Below, piece after piece: positions 34,262-45,746 of a stretch of 64,000 bases of DNA. The notes beneath the pieces were generated by a model. That model did not search any database, was not told where the DNA came from, and saw nothing but the letters and a program-made list of their open reading frames with translations. The stretch's first letter is position 1. Every line of letters starts with the position of its first letter. This DNA is from Saccharina japonica (lineage: Eukaryota; Sar; Phaeophyceae; Laminariales; Laminariaceae), in NCBI GenBank assembly GCA_008828725.1, contig MEHQ01002443.1:124001-188000 (forward strand). Direction: 5' to 3'. A program made the translations under genes and the position numbers.

Positions 34262-34560
34262 GTAGGCCGGCCCGTGGTCAGGCCCATTGAATGCACGACC
34301 CACGGAAATGGCTGGTCGGCCCGTATAGAGCCCGTGTCTCATGAACTTCGTGCCAATTTCGTTGGCCGGGCCGAGCCGGGTCATGAAAGTTTGAACATGC
34401 GATGGGGTGGGCCGGGCCGCGGCCCCTTTACTAAACAATGGATGGGCCGGGCCGGGTAATTGGCCTGTCAGATGGAAATTCGACGCGCCGGGCCGATCCG
34501 CGGCCCACGAAATGAACGATTGACGGGTCGGGCCGGGCCGGACCGGCCGGCCAGCGTCGG
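34262..34560. repeat. GGGCC mosaic, block 2
   Basis: At least seven GGCCGGGCCG-type words alternate with 15-30 bp of unique sequence; several words end in the palindrome CCGCGGCCC, as in block 1. Confidence 0.75.
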
Positions 34561-34725
34561 CCCATGACAAATCATGAAAACCATAAACTTGGCGTGCAGT
34601 AGTTATAATATTTACGAAACACCAACCGAGAAAGTCAAAAGCCAAGCACTACAGTAGTAGACGCCATAGATAGTCTATTGGAGAGCATCTGAAGGCATGT
34701 GAGACAAACATGAAACTCATTTGTT

Positions 34726-34805
34726 TTTTTTCGGCCCTCCAATATAGGCAGGGGGGGGTACTGTAGTGTGGCGTCTGGGATTCAGATCCGCGTGCGCCCA
34801 GAAAG
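34726..34805 (+). repeat. Dispersed repeat, CCCTCCAATATAGG family
   Basis: The order TTTCGGCCCTCCAATATAGG, G tract, GTGTGGCGTCTGGGATTCAGATCCGCGTGCGCCC recurs on the minus strand at 39645-39730, and its first part at 54066-54115. Confidence 0.6.
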
Positions 34806-37800
34806 ACATTAATGCATGTATGTGTTAAATGGTCTACTCGCAGCTTGAAGTATTCTGTAAAGACACTACATTCCAGGTTACATGAGTACAACTCAACTAT
34901 TCCATAAAAAACAACGAACATCAACCATGTGGAGCATTTGTTTTTGTTTAAACCTCGTTGAACCTTACGCCTGCTTCTTCAACTTCAAGGCGTGTGCCAT
35001 CTGCCGTCAATTCAAAGCCACAGCCGGGACGGACTCAGCGTTTCCGTTGTGGCTCATCGGAAGGAAGCCAGCCAGGTGAGGACAAAGCCCACATCCACAG
35101 AGCGTACTACTACTGCTGCTGTAGCTTGGCCGACCCACGTTGAGCATGTTGCGCTCTAAGCGGTAGACGAGGGCAGCGGCAGCGTGCCGATCCGTACGTC
35201 CAAAGCGGACACAACAATCGCGGTCCAAGCTTGAGCCAAGATCGGGTTCAAGTCGCGAATGTCGGCTATACGCCAGCAGCAACACGCGCTTTCTGAGGAG
35301 GGCACACGGCTGGTAGAGGCGTGGCGGTTCGCACGAAGAAGAGTGGGCGTTCCGAGTTACACATGCGTGTGTGGCGTCAAACACGAAGCCAGGGGCATCG
35401 GTCTAATGAAGTGCCAGTTTCGAGGCATATGTACTTACTTATGCACAGCAGCATGTACAGTAAACTGCATACGTAGCGGCAGCAGTAAACAGTACGAGGC
35501 ACATAAGGGCAGAACAAAACATAAGCACAGAACAACATAAGAACAAGATAACGGCTGAATACGTACCACAGTTGTAGTACAGTAGTACGTACTGTAGTGT
35601 TTTGGCAGGGCATACTGCTACTGCTGGTGTTGGTTGCCCCTGCTGCGGCCGACGTACTGCGGTACTGTACTGGACATACGGGCGGGCGTATGGGCTCGAT
35701 AGTATGGGCTCGATAATAGTATGACATCGGTCTACACCAAGAATATTACATGAATATATTGGAATGCAGGGGAGCACAAAAATAGAAAATCGAACCCGCA
35801 CATTGTGGTCCAAAGCCAGACAGGGTACTACAACCCCATTTTTAGTACACGTTTTATCATATTTTCGATTCGCACAGAAACCCCGCCGCTTGCACTTGTT
35901 TGTGGGGCCTGACCCACTCGGTGTTTGGTTTCGTCTTTTTTGTGCCCATTGTTTCAGGTCGGCACGTGCCCCACTAAAAACCCTTTGGCACTACTGTAGC
36001 TTACGGCAATTTTTTTTCCTGTTTTGCCACAGGTAATAGCAGCCATTCGCAACCGTTTTAGGGCCGTGTGTGCTTGTTTTCGTCGGTTATTGTGCGTTAA
36101 AGACATTTCGTTTCGGGTTGATGTGTGGTTTAAGTCGTAATACTGCTGGATATTTTGAATCGTGTGTAAGGTAAGTCAACCAATTTCGATGGTGTTAACG
36201 TGTTTGGCGCGGTTCCCAACGCCGACTGGGCGTCTCACCCGGACTGTCAACCTACCCAACGCCCAAACTAGAGGTGGAATGGGCACCCTATATATGGTAC
36301 ACCTGGCTTGATTTCAGCTTGCTTTTGTCACCCTATGGCCAAAAAATAACCTATCTACAGTATCTGTTATGGCTTTCCTTATGGCACCTGGAGCCAATGA
36401 AGTATTTAGCCAAAACATAGGCCCACCAAATGGGTCAGGTGCTACTTGTTTTTATTTTCCGCATCTCTAGGAGTAGTGTTGATTATGTTCGTGTAGTTTT
36501 CTTTTTGACAAAAGTGGATACGTTACTGCCGGAAGAGGGGGGCGTACACCACTTATTCGAGTAAATGAATGAATGATTGGAACACACCAACCAGGTGCTA
36601 CCATAGGGATACCTCGCAACTTTCACCAGGTATGAGTCCCCTCACTAGATTATAGTACGTATAACCAGGTAAACTGTTATAGGGCATCTCTACTATCACA
36701 TACCTGGCATAATACAGCAATATACCTCGCCCAGACACTGACATAACCCAAATGTGTGTGTGTGTCTTCTTCACATAAAACCGTCCTTTCTACCCTTCAA
36801 CATCCAGCACACCCAGCGTATGTGCCGATTCTGCATCCTAGAGAGATACCAGTTCAATGATTTGGTCACAAAACAAAGATGTGCAATCCCATCTGCATAT
36901 ACAATGATTATAATGACACTGCAACGGTAACGTGATGATCCCTTTGTTACCAATCTTCAGCCAGAAAAAGTTTCCAGAGTAGCAGGCATCACTACTACAC
37001 TACCCTACATACTATATCATACCCTTCACATATACTGTAATAATCTCTATGGTATATATATAGGTAGGTTGTTCGTGGTATGGGGCGTATAACTCATTAG
37101 TTTAGCAACGCGGGAACATAATACAGGACGTGCGCGTTCGAGAATTGCTATCATATGCAATGGGTGATTATTCTCGATTATGGGGTAAACTCAGCACCAG
37201 TTGAACTTACTATCTTGTTCGATGAATTTGGTTGAAGGTACACGGTATGTGAGACAAACAAGAAAATATATGGAACTCATGATGGTTTCGACTACGAGTA
37301 CAGCAGTAGGCAAGGTTTGTGGTAAGCTATATACCCTTGCGCCCCCTTACATCGCACAGCGCAGCACAACTAACCCTGGACATACTTCAAAACATCTACA
37401 TCGGAGGCCATATTTGTCCAATATTGCCCTTGTTCTTGTTTGGTCGACAGCACGCAAGACAAGTGAGTGAGTGTTGTAGTGTTGGGGTACTCAGTAGACC
37501 CTCCGAGCCAAGATAGGAGCAGGCAGCAGGCAGCCCCCCTGTGTCTCAAGCATATGGGCGCCCTGGTTGGTCTCTTTTCTGAGCTATTGGAGCTGTAATT
37601 TTTGCGGGGTCGATTTTTTTTTGTTTTACTGGCGTTTATGCGTCGGCTTTTCGCTTTTGTTCTGTCTTCTTGCGTTGATGTATTTTTTCCATCCGCGCTG
37701 CCGTCCTTTCGTACCTTGTATCTGGTATATTCCGCTTCCGCTTCCGTTGATCGTCTGCACCAGCGGTGAGGATACGTTTATGTTCTGGCTTGGTTTTACA

Positions 37801-38235
37801 GGAGCATGCCAAGCTTTGGTCCTGCTGTATATGCCATTTCTACCGCGACTGTTACAACAGCAGATTGTAGGAGACTACACAGTAGTCTATACCCGTTTAT
37901 ATGGATCGAGGCAAATTCCGGACGGTCCATGTACCCCAAAGATAGCACATACACCATTATCACCAAGACAACAACCCATTCGCTCCTTCTCCGAAGCTCC
38001 CAAGCAGGCATGAAACTGTTCCACGCCGTTTGAAATCCCGCCCTGCTCGTACGGTAAGTGGCCGTCGACCTCTTACTGCCACGGTTGCGAGATGCGCACG
38101 GTGGGGGTAAGAAAGAGAGCACGGCGTGCAAACACAGACACGCAAATGTAAGAAGTGCACTAATATGCTTATAAGTATCAGTAGTAGTTGACACAGCACA
38201 GATATACGGTAACCTACTACTTTCGGACTGGCATA

Positions 38236-38287
38236 CACATTGAAGCACATTGAACCACATTGAAGCACATTGAAGCACATTGAAGCA
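38236..38287. repeat. 10-bp minisatellite, unit ACATTGAAGC
   Basis: Five copies, one with ACATTGAACC. Confidence 0.9.
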
Positions 38288-39644
38288 GTGCAACCACCAG
38301 GCTTCCGACCCATTTTCCAGTAGAACAGGAAAAGCCGAGTGCCAGTGGGAATATCAACGGTTGCGAACTCCGTACATGTGCGCATTAAAAACGCAGTAAA
38401 CGGGCAACAAAAATAAATATATACTGCTGCTGCTGCTGCAAACGGCATGCACTACTGTGAGATTATCACATGTATACCGCAGTATGGACCACGGCCATGC
38501 CAACAACAAACACCTACCTGTGACACCATCGTTGAACAACGTATGACGTGGTGTAGTGTAACGCTCGCCTCTGAACACGGTCTATTTCTCACCCTGTTTT
38601 AGCGCCCCGCCCCCCCAGAAAGTGAGCCGTATTATTTTATCCTCCCTGTGTTTTTGTTTTCTTGTTAGTGGGGCTATACTCTGTATGGATGGGTGCGTAG
38701 AACACCAAAATAGCTTCGTAGGCTTCGAAACCATTTATATAAGAAGGAGGGGGGGCAACGAATAATATTGTTTCCGACACCTAACAACGTCGAAATAGTC
38801 AACCTTGCTCCTCCCGACAGGAGGGTGGCACATCCTCCGAACGCCAAACAAACTCCTATGTAAATCGCTGTCCCACAAGAATCCCCACACTAAACACATT
38901 CCTAATATAAGGTACACTCTAATATCTACCAGGTACATATACAAGGGCACTTACATGTAGACTTCATGGGAACTACTGACTTACTGAATTATTAAATTAA
39001 TTGCGATACTCGTTTATAATACTGTGATTATTACATACCGGTGGACATTAGCACCAAATGAATTCCTACGTATATCGCGATACCACACTACAGTAACTCC
39101 TATACACAACACAACACTAGGATGCCACACTGATTCCTATACGAACAGGGACACCACACGGATTCCTATACCACACACCATATCAGGGACCGCTTTAGAA
39201 GTCCTACCAGAATACAGTGTGGTATGATACCATATAACAGCACCTGTCTAGAACGCGGTAGTATACCATCTACAAGGCACTACGGTAACTCATACTGTTG
39301 AGAACTTTGTTGTTTGTTATTCCATTTCCCATCTGACAACGTGCAGCTCTTATTTCAAGCATGTCATTCACATATACCTATCAGCCACACCCGGGTACTT
39401 GACAAACTCATACCAACCGCGCAGCCCCCCCTTATGAATGCCTTTGACGAACCGTAACCGACGTTTCACCAAATAAACCTGAAAGGGTGACATCAGAGGT
39501 ATAGTGTATACATTGATTTGGCAGAAACGTTTTCCGAATGACCGGGCTCCTTACCTTGCACCCAAAATCGTCAGACTTGTTTTCTTGTGTAATATGTTTC
39601 ACAGTATGAATAGACCCAGCTCTTGGAATTGTTCATGGGACAAG

Positions 39645-39730
39645 GGGTGCGTGCGGATCTGAATCCCAGACACCCCACTACCCCCCCCCTCCCCCCTATA
39701 CTGGAGGGAAAAACCGGACCGTTGTGACCC
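39645..39730 (-). repeat. Dispersed repeat, CCCTCCAATATAGG family
   Basis: A minus-strand copy of the 34726-34805 repeat. It lies about 150 bp upstream of the LINE fragment but in the opposite orientation. Confidence 0.6.
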
Positions 39731-39887
39731 CAGCAAACAATATATCAACGTTTTTCTAACAACCCCCCCTGCTAGGATGATCAAGTACGACGAGTAATAC
39801 AGCATTAAGAACAGAACTGGCAATGTGCCCACATACGACAAATAGAGACGCGCACGCACGTTGAAATGGCAATATTAGGTATAGAAC

Positions 39888-40700
39888 ATGCCAAGCAAGA
39901 GGTTGCCAGCCATAGTCGATACAACTATACGGGAGAAAGTAACCAAAGGGCGAGCTGGAGTAAGGCGGGATAGCGTAGTCGAGAAAGTATGGAAGGATAT
40001 AGGAAACCAAAAAGAGACGCTGGCTATAGAAGTTTGGGGGGGACGAGACAGAAATAAAATAAAATATAGAAATAAGAGAAAGGCTAGCGTTAAGAAATAT
40101 AGTGGAAACGGAGCAGCACTTAGAGATGTACGGCGGGTTAAAAGAAGGGATAGGATTGGAAACGTATTTACAAGTCCCAACCGACTTCGCGAAAAAGCTG
40201 AAACTGCGCTTTCGTGTAGGGGGCGTGGACCTGCCAGAAAGAAGAAAGAGGTATACCAGTAGCCGGGAGAAGGAGGAAGTAGATGCACAGATGTGCCACA
40301 TGTGGCAAAGCAATAGAGAGTAGAATTGACATAGTGGGAGAATGTGGAATGCACATAGAGGAACGGGATGTGTTAGAAGAAAAAATGAGGAAACTAGACG
40401 AATGTGACATAGAGAAGTTTGGTAGACTGGATATTAGCGAGAAAAAGACCGCTGTCTTAGGGGATGGATGGTGGCCAAAGGAGGCCAAACAGGAAGGGGA
40501 TAGGATTAGCAAAACGTGTATTTGTAATATATGGAAACAACGTAATGAGCGCCCAAATCTTGGAGGTGTCTCTAATAGGAGTAGGAACGGTGCTCCGTCT
40601 CGAAACCGATGCGTGGTCAATGGTCAAAAGACTAAGGCAAGCAACAAGTATGTACCCCCCCCCCACCAGCGAAAACAAAATAGGGGGGGTCTCTAAAACC
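39888..40700 (+). pseudogene. LINE (non-LTR retrotransposon) ORF2 C-terminal remnant
   Basis: Three successive plus frames read as one decayed protein: RLPAIVDTTIREKVTKGRAG...VVEKVWKDI (39888-40080), then EMYGGLKEGIG...KLKLRFRVGGVDLPERRKRYTSSRE (40102-40290), then CATCGKAIESRIDIVGEC (zinc-knuckle-like) through GDGWWPKEAKQEGDRISK to RNGAPSRNRCVVNGQKTKASNKYVP (40283-40696). This arrangement, post-RT region plus C-terminal Cys motif, is what I expect for the C-terminus of LINE ORF2. At least two frameshifts break it, and the reverse transcriptase core and 5' end are missing (5' truncation is typical of LINE insertion). The 3' UTR continues to about 40870. Confidence 0.65.
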
Positions 40701-40830
40701 AAGTAAAACAAATGGAACACAAAACGAAAAACAAAAATGTTTTTCGCTCATTTCGTCTGTGATCACAGCGATCCGGTTTGGGTTTAATTCCGACCTTCCT
40801 TGGAGTGAGAGGTCGTTTTCTCTTTTTGTC
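40661..40830 (+). repeat. LINE 3' end shared with copies at 53.9 and 54.9 kb
   Basis: The segment from CACCAGCGAAAAC through GGGGGGGTCTCTAAA, TTCGTCTGTGATCACAGCG and GACCTTCC is matched in reverse complement at 53860-54010 and more weakly at 54785-54945, which defines the 3' end of one LINE family. Confidence 0.75.
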
Positions 40831-43785
40831 GCATACCCTGATCGGGTAACACTTTTATTTTCCTCCAAAACCTATTTTTTGGCGACGTATGGAGCTCTTC
40901 AAGTTAATAGCTCAGAAAGTACATGGTGCACCTCGATCGTACATAGCATGCCAACACCTATTTAAGCAGGAACCTACATGTTATACAAAAAACATATTTA
41001 CTCCACTGCCTATTTAAACAGGAACATATCTGTACATATATAGAGATAGAGCAGGTGGCGAGGGGCATGGCCAGCAGCTAGCAGGAGGTGGGCACGCACG
41101 AAGAAAAAATGTTTATTTTTATGCGCAGTAACCTGCGTATTCGAAAACATTTTGGAATTATCGCAAAGGACGCTGCTGTGGCACCCGATGCACCCCATGG
41201 GAGAGCAACGGAGCGATGTAGACGATGTATACGGTATATAGTAGTGTGCAGTTCTTCCTCTTCTTGTGTTGTTGGTACAGTACATTGTTTTGGGTCATCT
41301 TGCCTGCTCCTCCCGAGAGATATACACATCATACCAGGTACGTGTTTAGCGATCGACGGCAAACACCCCTCTGCGTTTGCAACAACTTTCGAAAACAATA
41401 AGTCATTCAGGTAAAACCCACGATGGCCGCGCTTGCATTTTAGCCTTGACGTGACACCTTGCAACTACAGCAGTACCCTGTCCACCTAATATATGTATTA
41501 TATGTCTTGCCCGTCAGTGCAGCTGCCATAAGTTATGGCGGGTGTTGTTAGGCACTCGCATGATGCAACAAACCGAAAAGCCTGGCTTCGCCGAATATTC
41601 GTGTTTCAAGGCTACGCTAGACTACACGACCCTGCACGCACAGTCAATCAGCAAACCATACCACGATACCGCCAGGAAGCACAGCCTTGTGGACGCACCT
41701 TTGCGCCGCCTTAAAGTAACAAACAACATGAAAGTCAGGAAAATATTGTTTTCGAGCCCTCCGGCGAGAGATATGGGGGGGAGCTGGGTAAGGTGCATGA
41801 CATCCAGGTCCCCGTGCCCCCTTCAAGAAAGTGCAGCCCATAGGTAAGTGCAGCTGATGGGGCGTCATTCGAGCATGAGCAAGTAACACACGAGACTACG
41901 CAGTCTCCTACCGTACCCTCCACACGCTACGGGCTCGAAACTTACATAGCTTACCCACCGTGGGCAATTGACAATAGGCCTATTGTCTGGTAATCCTGAC
42001 AACAGGTTGCTATTGCTGCAGCTGACTGCCCTTTTGTCGCCTTAAATTATGTTTAATAGACACGCCATATATATGGATGATATCGTATCCCTCGTGGGCG
42101 GATACTATATTAAGCATTGTCTTCGGCACTGTAGTCATGTACACAAACTCAGCCGACATGATCAAATTTGTTTCACCCATCCTTACCCAATTTATACTGG
42201 TACCGTACAGCACGGAGGAAAGTAAACCCCGGTGATAACTGTTCGATATTTTGTTAAACCTATTAGCACCGGATATATATGCTGTTGTGTGTGTGGGGGG
42301 GTGTTATCCAATGCATGCTCGGTGATGAGCCACATGCACGAGAGCTCAGCAGCTAGGGTGTGTGGTAGTAGGGGGGGGGGGTGACCGCGAGGGGATGTGC
42401 CAACGGTAGTCGTGCTTGCGAAGGAGCGTTGATAGACCTCAGCCAGACTGCAGACGGCGTAATAACAAAAAGACGAGGGGGTGATACCGGCAACAAGGGA
42501 AGGTTTCGGTAGGAAACCACCTTTCTTTCTACTTTCCGCGCTATGCTGCCGGCGATGGTAAGGCCTACGCCTCAAATCAGACATGACAGCACATTTCCGC
42601 GGCTTGCTGGAATATCGCAGAACGGTTACCGGTAGGGGATTAAGAAGATGTTGCGCTGGCGCAGCTTCCGGATTGTATTACATTGCTCTTTAGCGCAACA
42701 CGAGGTTTCACGCCACACAGCCATTTTCGCCGCAGGCCTAAACCTGTGTTGGGACTCTCTCCCGCCCGAGGTGGGAAAGGTGATGGAGGTACCTTTTTGT
42801 TTTCGCTGTGGTGGTAAAAAAACTAGTTTGGGTGTGGAAACACACATTGTCACGTGGTGTTCGGGCGTATTTCAACGCGCTTTTAGCATTGTTCGCCTCC
42901 TGCGGCCCTCCGCGGACACCTGTGGAGGGGCTACCGTACACACCTGGATTCGACGAGGCAGGAGGAGGGAGACTAAGCGTCGACAAGCGCCTGAGAGACG
43001 GAGTGGGCTCACCCTGCGCGATACGTTTTGTTTCCAGATCAGTACCGCAGGCTGGGAGGAGCATTTTGTATTGTAACAGGGGGGGAGAGGAATCGACTGC
43101 AATTGATTGACAACGTGAGCACGTGTGAAGGAGTGGGCCGGGTGGGCTAAGTCGATGAGATGATAATGGAGAACGACAGCAGGACGGCAAACGGAGACCC
43201 ACGACCGGCGCGCACACTACCACGAGAGCAGCAATCGTCGATTTTTTCTGGATTGCTTCACGAGGAAGTGCCCTGTACTTACTTCACTGTTTTTGTTGTG
43301 GTGGCATAATAGTTGTATGCCCTTCGTGGGCAACGACCCCCCGCAATCTCGTCAGACAGTCCGGGAAGACGCAACGATCGTTGATCGTTTATGGGGGTTT
43401 TGTTTCGATCGCTCTTTTTTCAGTGCATGTCCGCAGGTCGTCACTCTGACAGCACTCCAGACAGCAAGCGTGTTCTTGTCGGTGTTCATAACTACCGTGC
43501 GTTCATATGGTACAGGCGGCATTCCAGACAGCAACCGCTGTAGTCAGTAGACACGAGTGGGTAAGTTCTGGAAACGGGGGGGATTCCACGCTATATTATA
43601 GTTGATTAGATACCCGCGGCCATGCTAGTTCAGTTGGCACATTAATTTCATTTCATGTGTGCGCCTTCTTCGTCCCTTGTGTTTCAGGTGGGCAAGCGCC
43701 GTGCTTTCCGACTGAATTTTGTAAGGTTGTGTTCTGTAGGGTAAGTACAGAACCATACCCGGGGTATTTTCTCGGGTAATAAATG
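40831..43785. other. No confident gene
   Basis: A perfect 18-bp palindrome (GACAATAGGCCTATTGTC) lies at 41970-41987, and a G tract near 42370. Frames such as 41542-41847 and 42648-43076 (the latter with a CFRCGGK word) show no recognisable domain. Confidence 0.4.
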
Positions 43786-43789
43786 CCCT

Positions 43790-43940
43790 ACAAATAACTT
43801 CTGTGGGTTCCGTAAGACGTTTGTACCCGTACCCGGAAATTCTGTAAGTTCTGTAAGACTTCTATAGCCGCACCCTGAGCTTCTGTGAGTTCTGTACGAC
43901 GCTCATACCCGTACCCGGAACTTCTGTACATTTTACCAGA
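43790..43940. repeat. ACCCGGAACTTCTGTGAGTTCTGTA repeat, block 1
   Basis: Three ~60-bp units containing TACCCGGAA, TTCTGTRAGTTCTGTA and GAC. The same unit recurs at 45290-45340, 45590-45680 and 47222-47260. Confidence 0.75.
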
Positions 43941-44206
43941 ATTATGAACAATAACCTGGGTACAGGTATACATTTGTCACAATACCCGGGAATCCGGAAA
44001 GTAGTCGGGTCTAGACCATATAGACACGTTTTGGTACTATTTGAATACTTCGGTACGACAACTCTCAGACTATTTCTTCTGTTTTCTTCTTCATACTTAT
44101 TTCTTCGCCCAAATATAGGTATATATATCATTCCAAGACTGCTGTGGAACGATTCGTATGTATGTATATGGTGAAAACCAACGGGTGTGCCCGTACCTAT
44201 TATAGA

Positions 44207-44887
44207 GGGAAAAATATAATAAACGCCCTCAGAAGGTGCTCCCGCAGTCCCAAACCTTCATTAAACGTACTTCCGACGCAATGGCGAGATGCTCAAAGCC
44301 CATACCGAGCACGCACACAACGTCTCCGTGTTTTCGGGCACGTTCTTTGGCCTAACGGGACAGCGGCACATACTGATTATCGTAAAACTATTTGATTTTT
44401 GTGTTCCGAGATATTTTGGGAGACGAACGGCCTCGACTACTTGCAAGTTCTGAATGATCCGTCCGCGGCCCAATCGGGCTGTTGGGCGGTGATGTGGGTA
44501 CGTGTACTTGTAGTTGTCACAGAGGCTGTCACAGGTGGTCAGAAAGAGGTTTGATTTCGGCCAAATGGGGGGAAGTAGTGGTCAATTGGGGGTAGTAGGT
44601 CCATGTATTTAGTAGATACGTGGGGTTATCCGCCCGCAACATGTGGTCAAAGGGGGGGGGTCGCTTTGCCCCGTCATGCGCCGCTGTCCCGTTAGCCCCA
44701 AGAACGTGCCCGAAAAAAAAAAAAACGGTGTGTGCGTGCTCGGCATGGGCTTCGGGCATCTCGCCAGCGCGTCGGAATTGCGTTTGAGGCAGGTTTAGGC
44801 ATGCGAGAGCACCTGCCGTTGGCGTGTTTTGCCTACACCCCCAAAAGGACGAGACACCAGGGGGTATACCCCCCTTTGACAGTTCCC
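44207..44887. mobile_element. Degenerate palindromic foldback transposon (681 bp)
   Basis: It begins GGGAAAAATA and ends AGTTCCC. The flanks TATTATAGA (44198-44206) and TATTATAAC (44888-44896) match at 7 of 9 positions, an imperfect 9-bp target duplication. The right two-thirds (44393-44885) matches the right arm of the larger palindrome at 46700-47214. The left part (44270-44390) is an inverted partner (TGGCGAGATGC...CGTGC...GGCCTAACGGGACAGCGGC). There is no ORF with homology. Nine-bp duplications are typical of Mutator-like elements. Confidence 0.7.
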
Positions 44888-44896
44888 TATTATAAC

Positions 44897-45589
44897 TCGT
44901 GATATCAATTGACATGTTAGACGTATCGTTAGCGTATATAGTATCAGGTGCACGTCGTACGTACAACAATATACGTATCGTACAAATCGTAGACATCGTA
45001 CGTATTGTTATCGCCACCAGGGCCGGAAAAAGGTTGGCGAAATGCTGCGCTGGCGTGTATCTATTTGTTTAGACTTGAGTGTACAGCACGACGAGGTGGA
45101 GGGCTTGGTGCGGCTTGCCGCACCACGCTTTTGAAGCGCCACACGTTGAATGGTGCATCAGTGAGTGCAGTGTACCAATCGCGCCCCTCGTACCAAATAC
45201 CAGGTACATTCTATCTTACACCTTTATTTGTTCCACCAGTTGATCTGTTGGGTTTTCGCCTCCTTCAGACGTGAATGTACCAGGATAATTACCCGTACCC
45301 GGAACTCCTCTGGGTTTTGTACAACATCCACTCCCACCCGTGCCCCGAGCGTCCCTGAGTTATGCACGCCCGAGTCACAATTGAGTACAACACGTCTATT
45401 AATAACAAGAAACAGGAAATCTGGTGCAATCGGGACTTTTTATTACTTGAGATAAGGTGTTTTCTACACTACGTAATTCCCGCGTAACGGCTCCCGAATT
45501 CCTTACTTTGCTCTAACTCTCAGGCTGGCTTTCCTATTGGCTTGTTTCTAATGTTGGTGTCCTGTATTGTACGCGGGGTACGGGTAAAA
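44897..45589. other. Spacer between the foldback elements
   Basis: CGTAC/CGTA-rich sequence at 44920-45010; one unit of the CCCGGAAC repeat at 45290-45340. No gene. Confidence 0.4.
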
Positions 45590-45680
45590 TGTTTTCATAC
45601 CCGCCCGGAACTTCTACGAGTTCTGCAAGACAAGCATACCGGTACCCGGAACTTCTGTGAGTTCTGTATGACATTCATAG
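45590..45680. repeat. ACCCGGAACTTCTGTGAGTTCTGTA repeat, block 2
   Basis: Two units (CCCGGAACTTCTACGAGTTCTG and CCCGGAACTTCTGTGAGTTCTG) immediately left of the large palindromic element. Confidence 0.75.
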
Positions 45681-45746
45681 GGTGGAGGGCGTAAGCTTTA
45701 TTTTGACCCATCCGCCGGAGGATAAAAAACAAAATAATACAAAAAT

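Larger units (their letters stand above)
34561..39644. other. ~5 kb without a confident gene
   Basis: It contains a repeat end at 34726-34805 (see next entry), a 10-bp minisatellite at 38236-38287 and a TCGACACCT-type repeat at 38750-38840. TACCAGGTA words occur near 36625, 36664 and 38928. A hydrophobic 148-codon plus frame at 37567-38013 has no family features. A CTG tract lies at 38424-38438. Confidence 0.4.

Noticed and set aside
33215..34560. Palindrome-plus-spacer layout resembling a CRISPR array
   Set aside because: Repeat words vary in length and sequence, spacing is irregular, no cas genes are present, and the context is eukaryotic.
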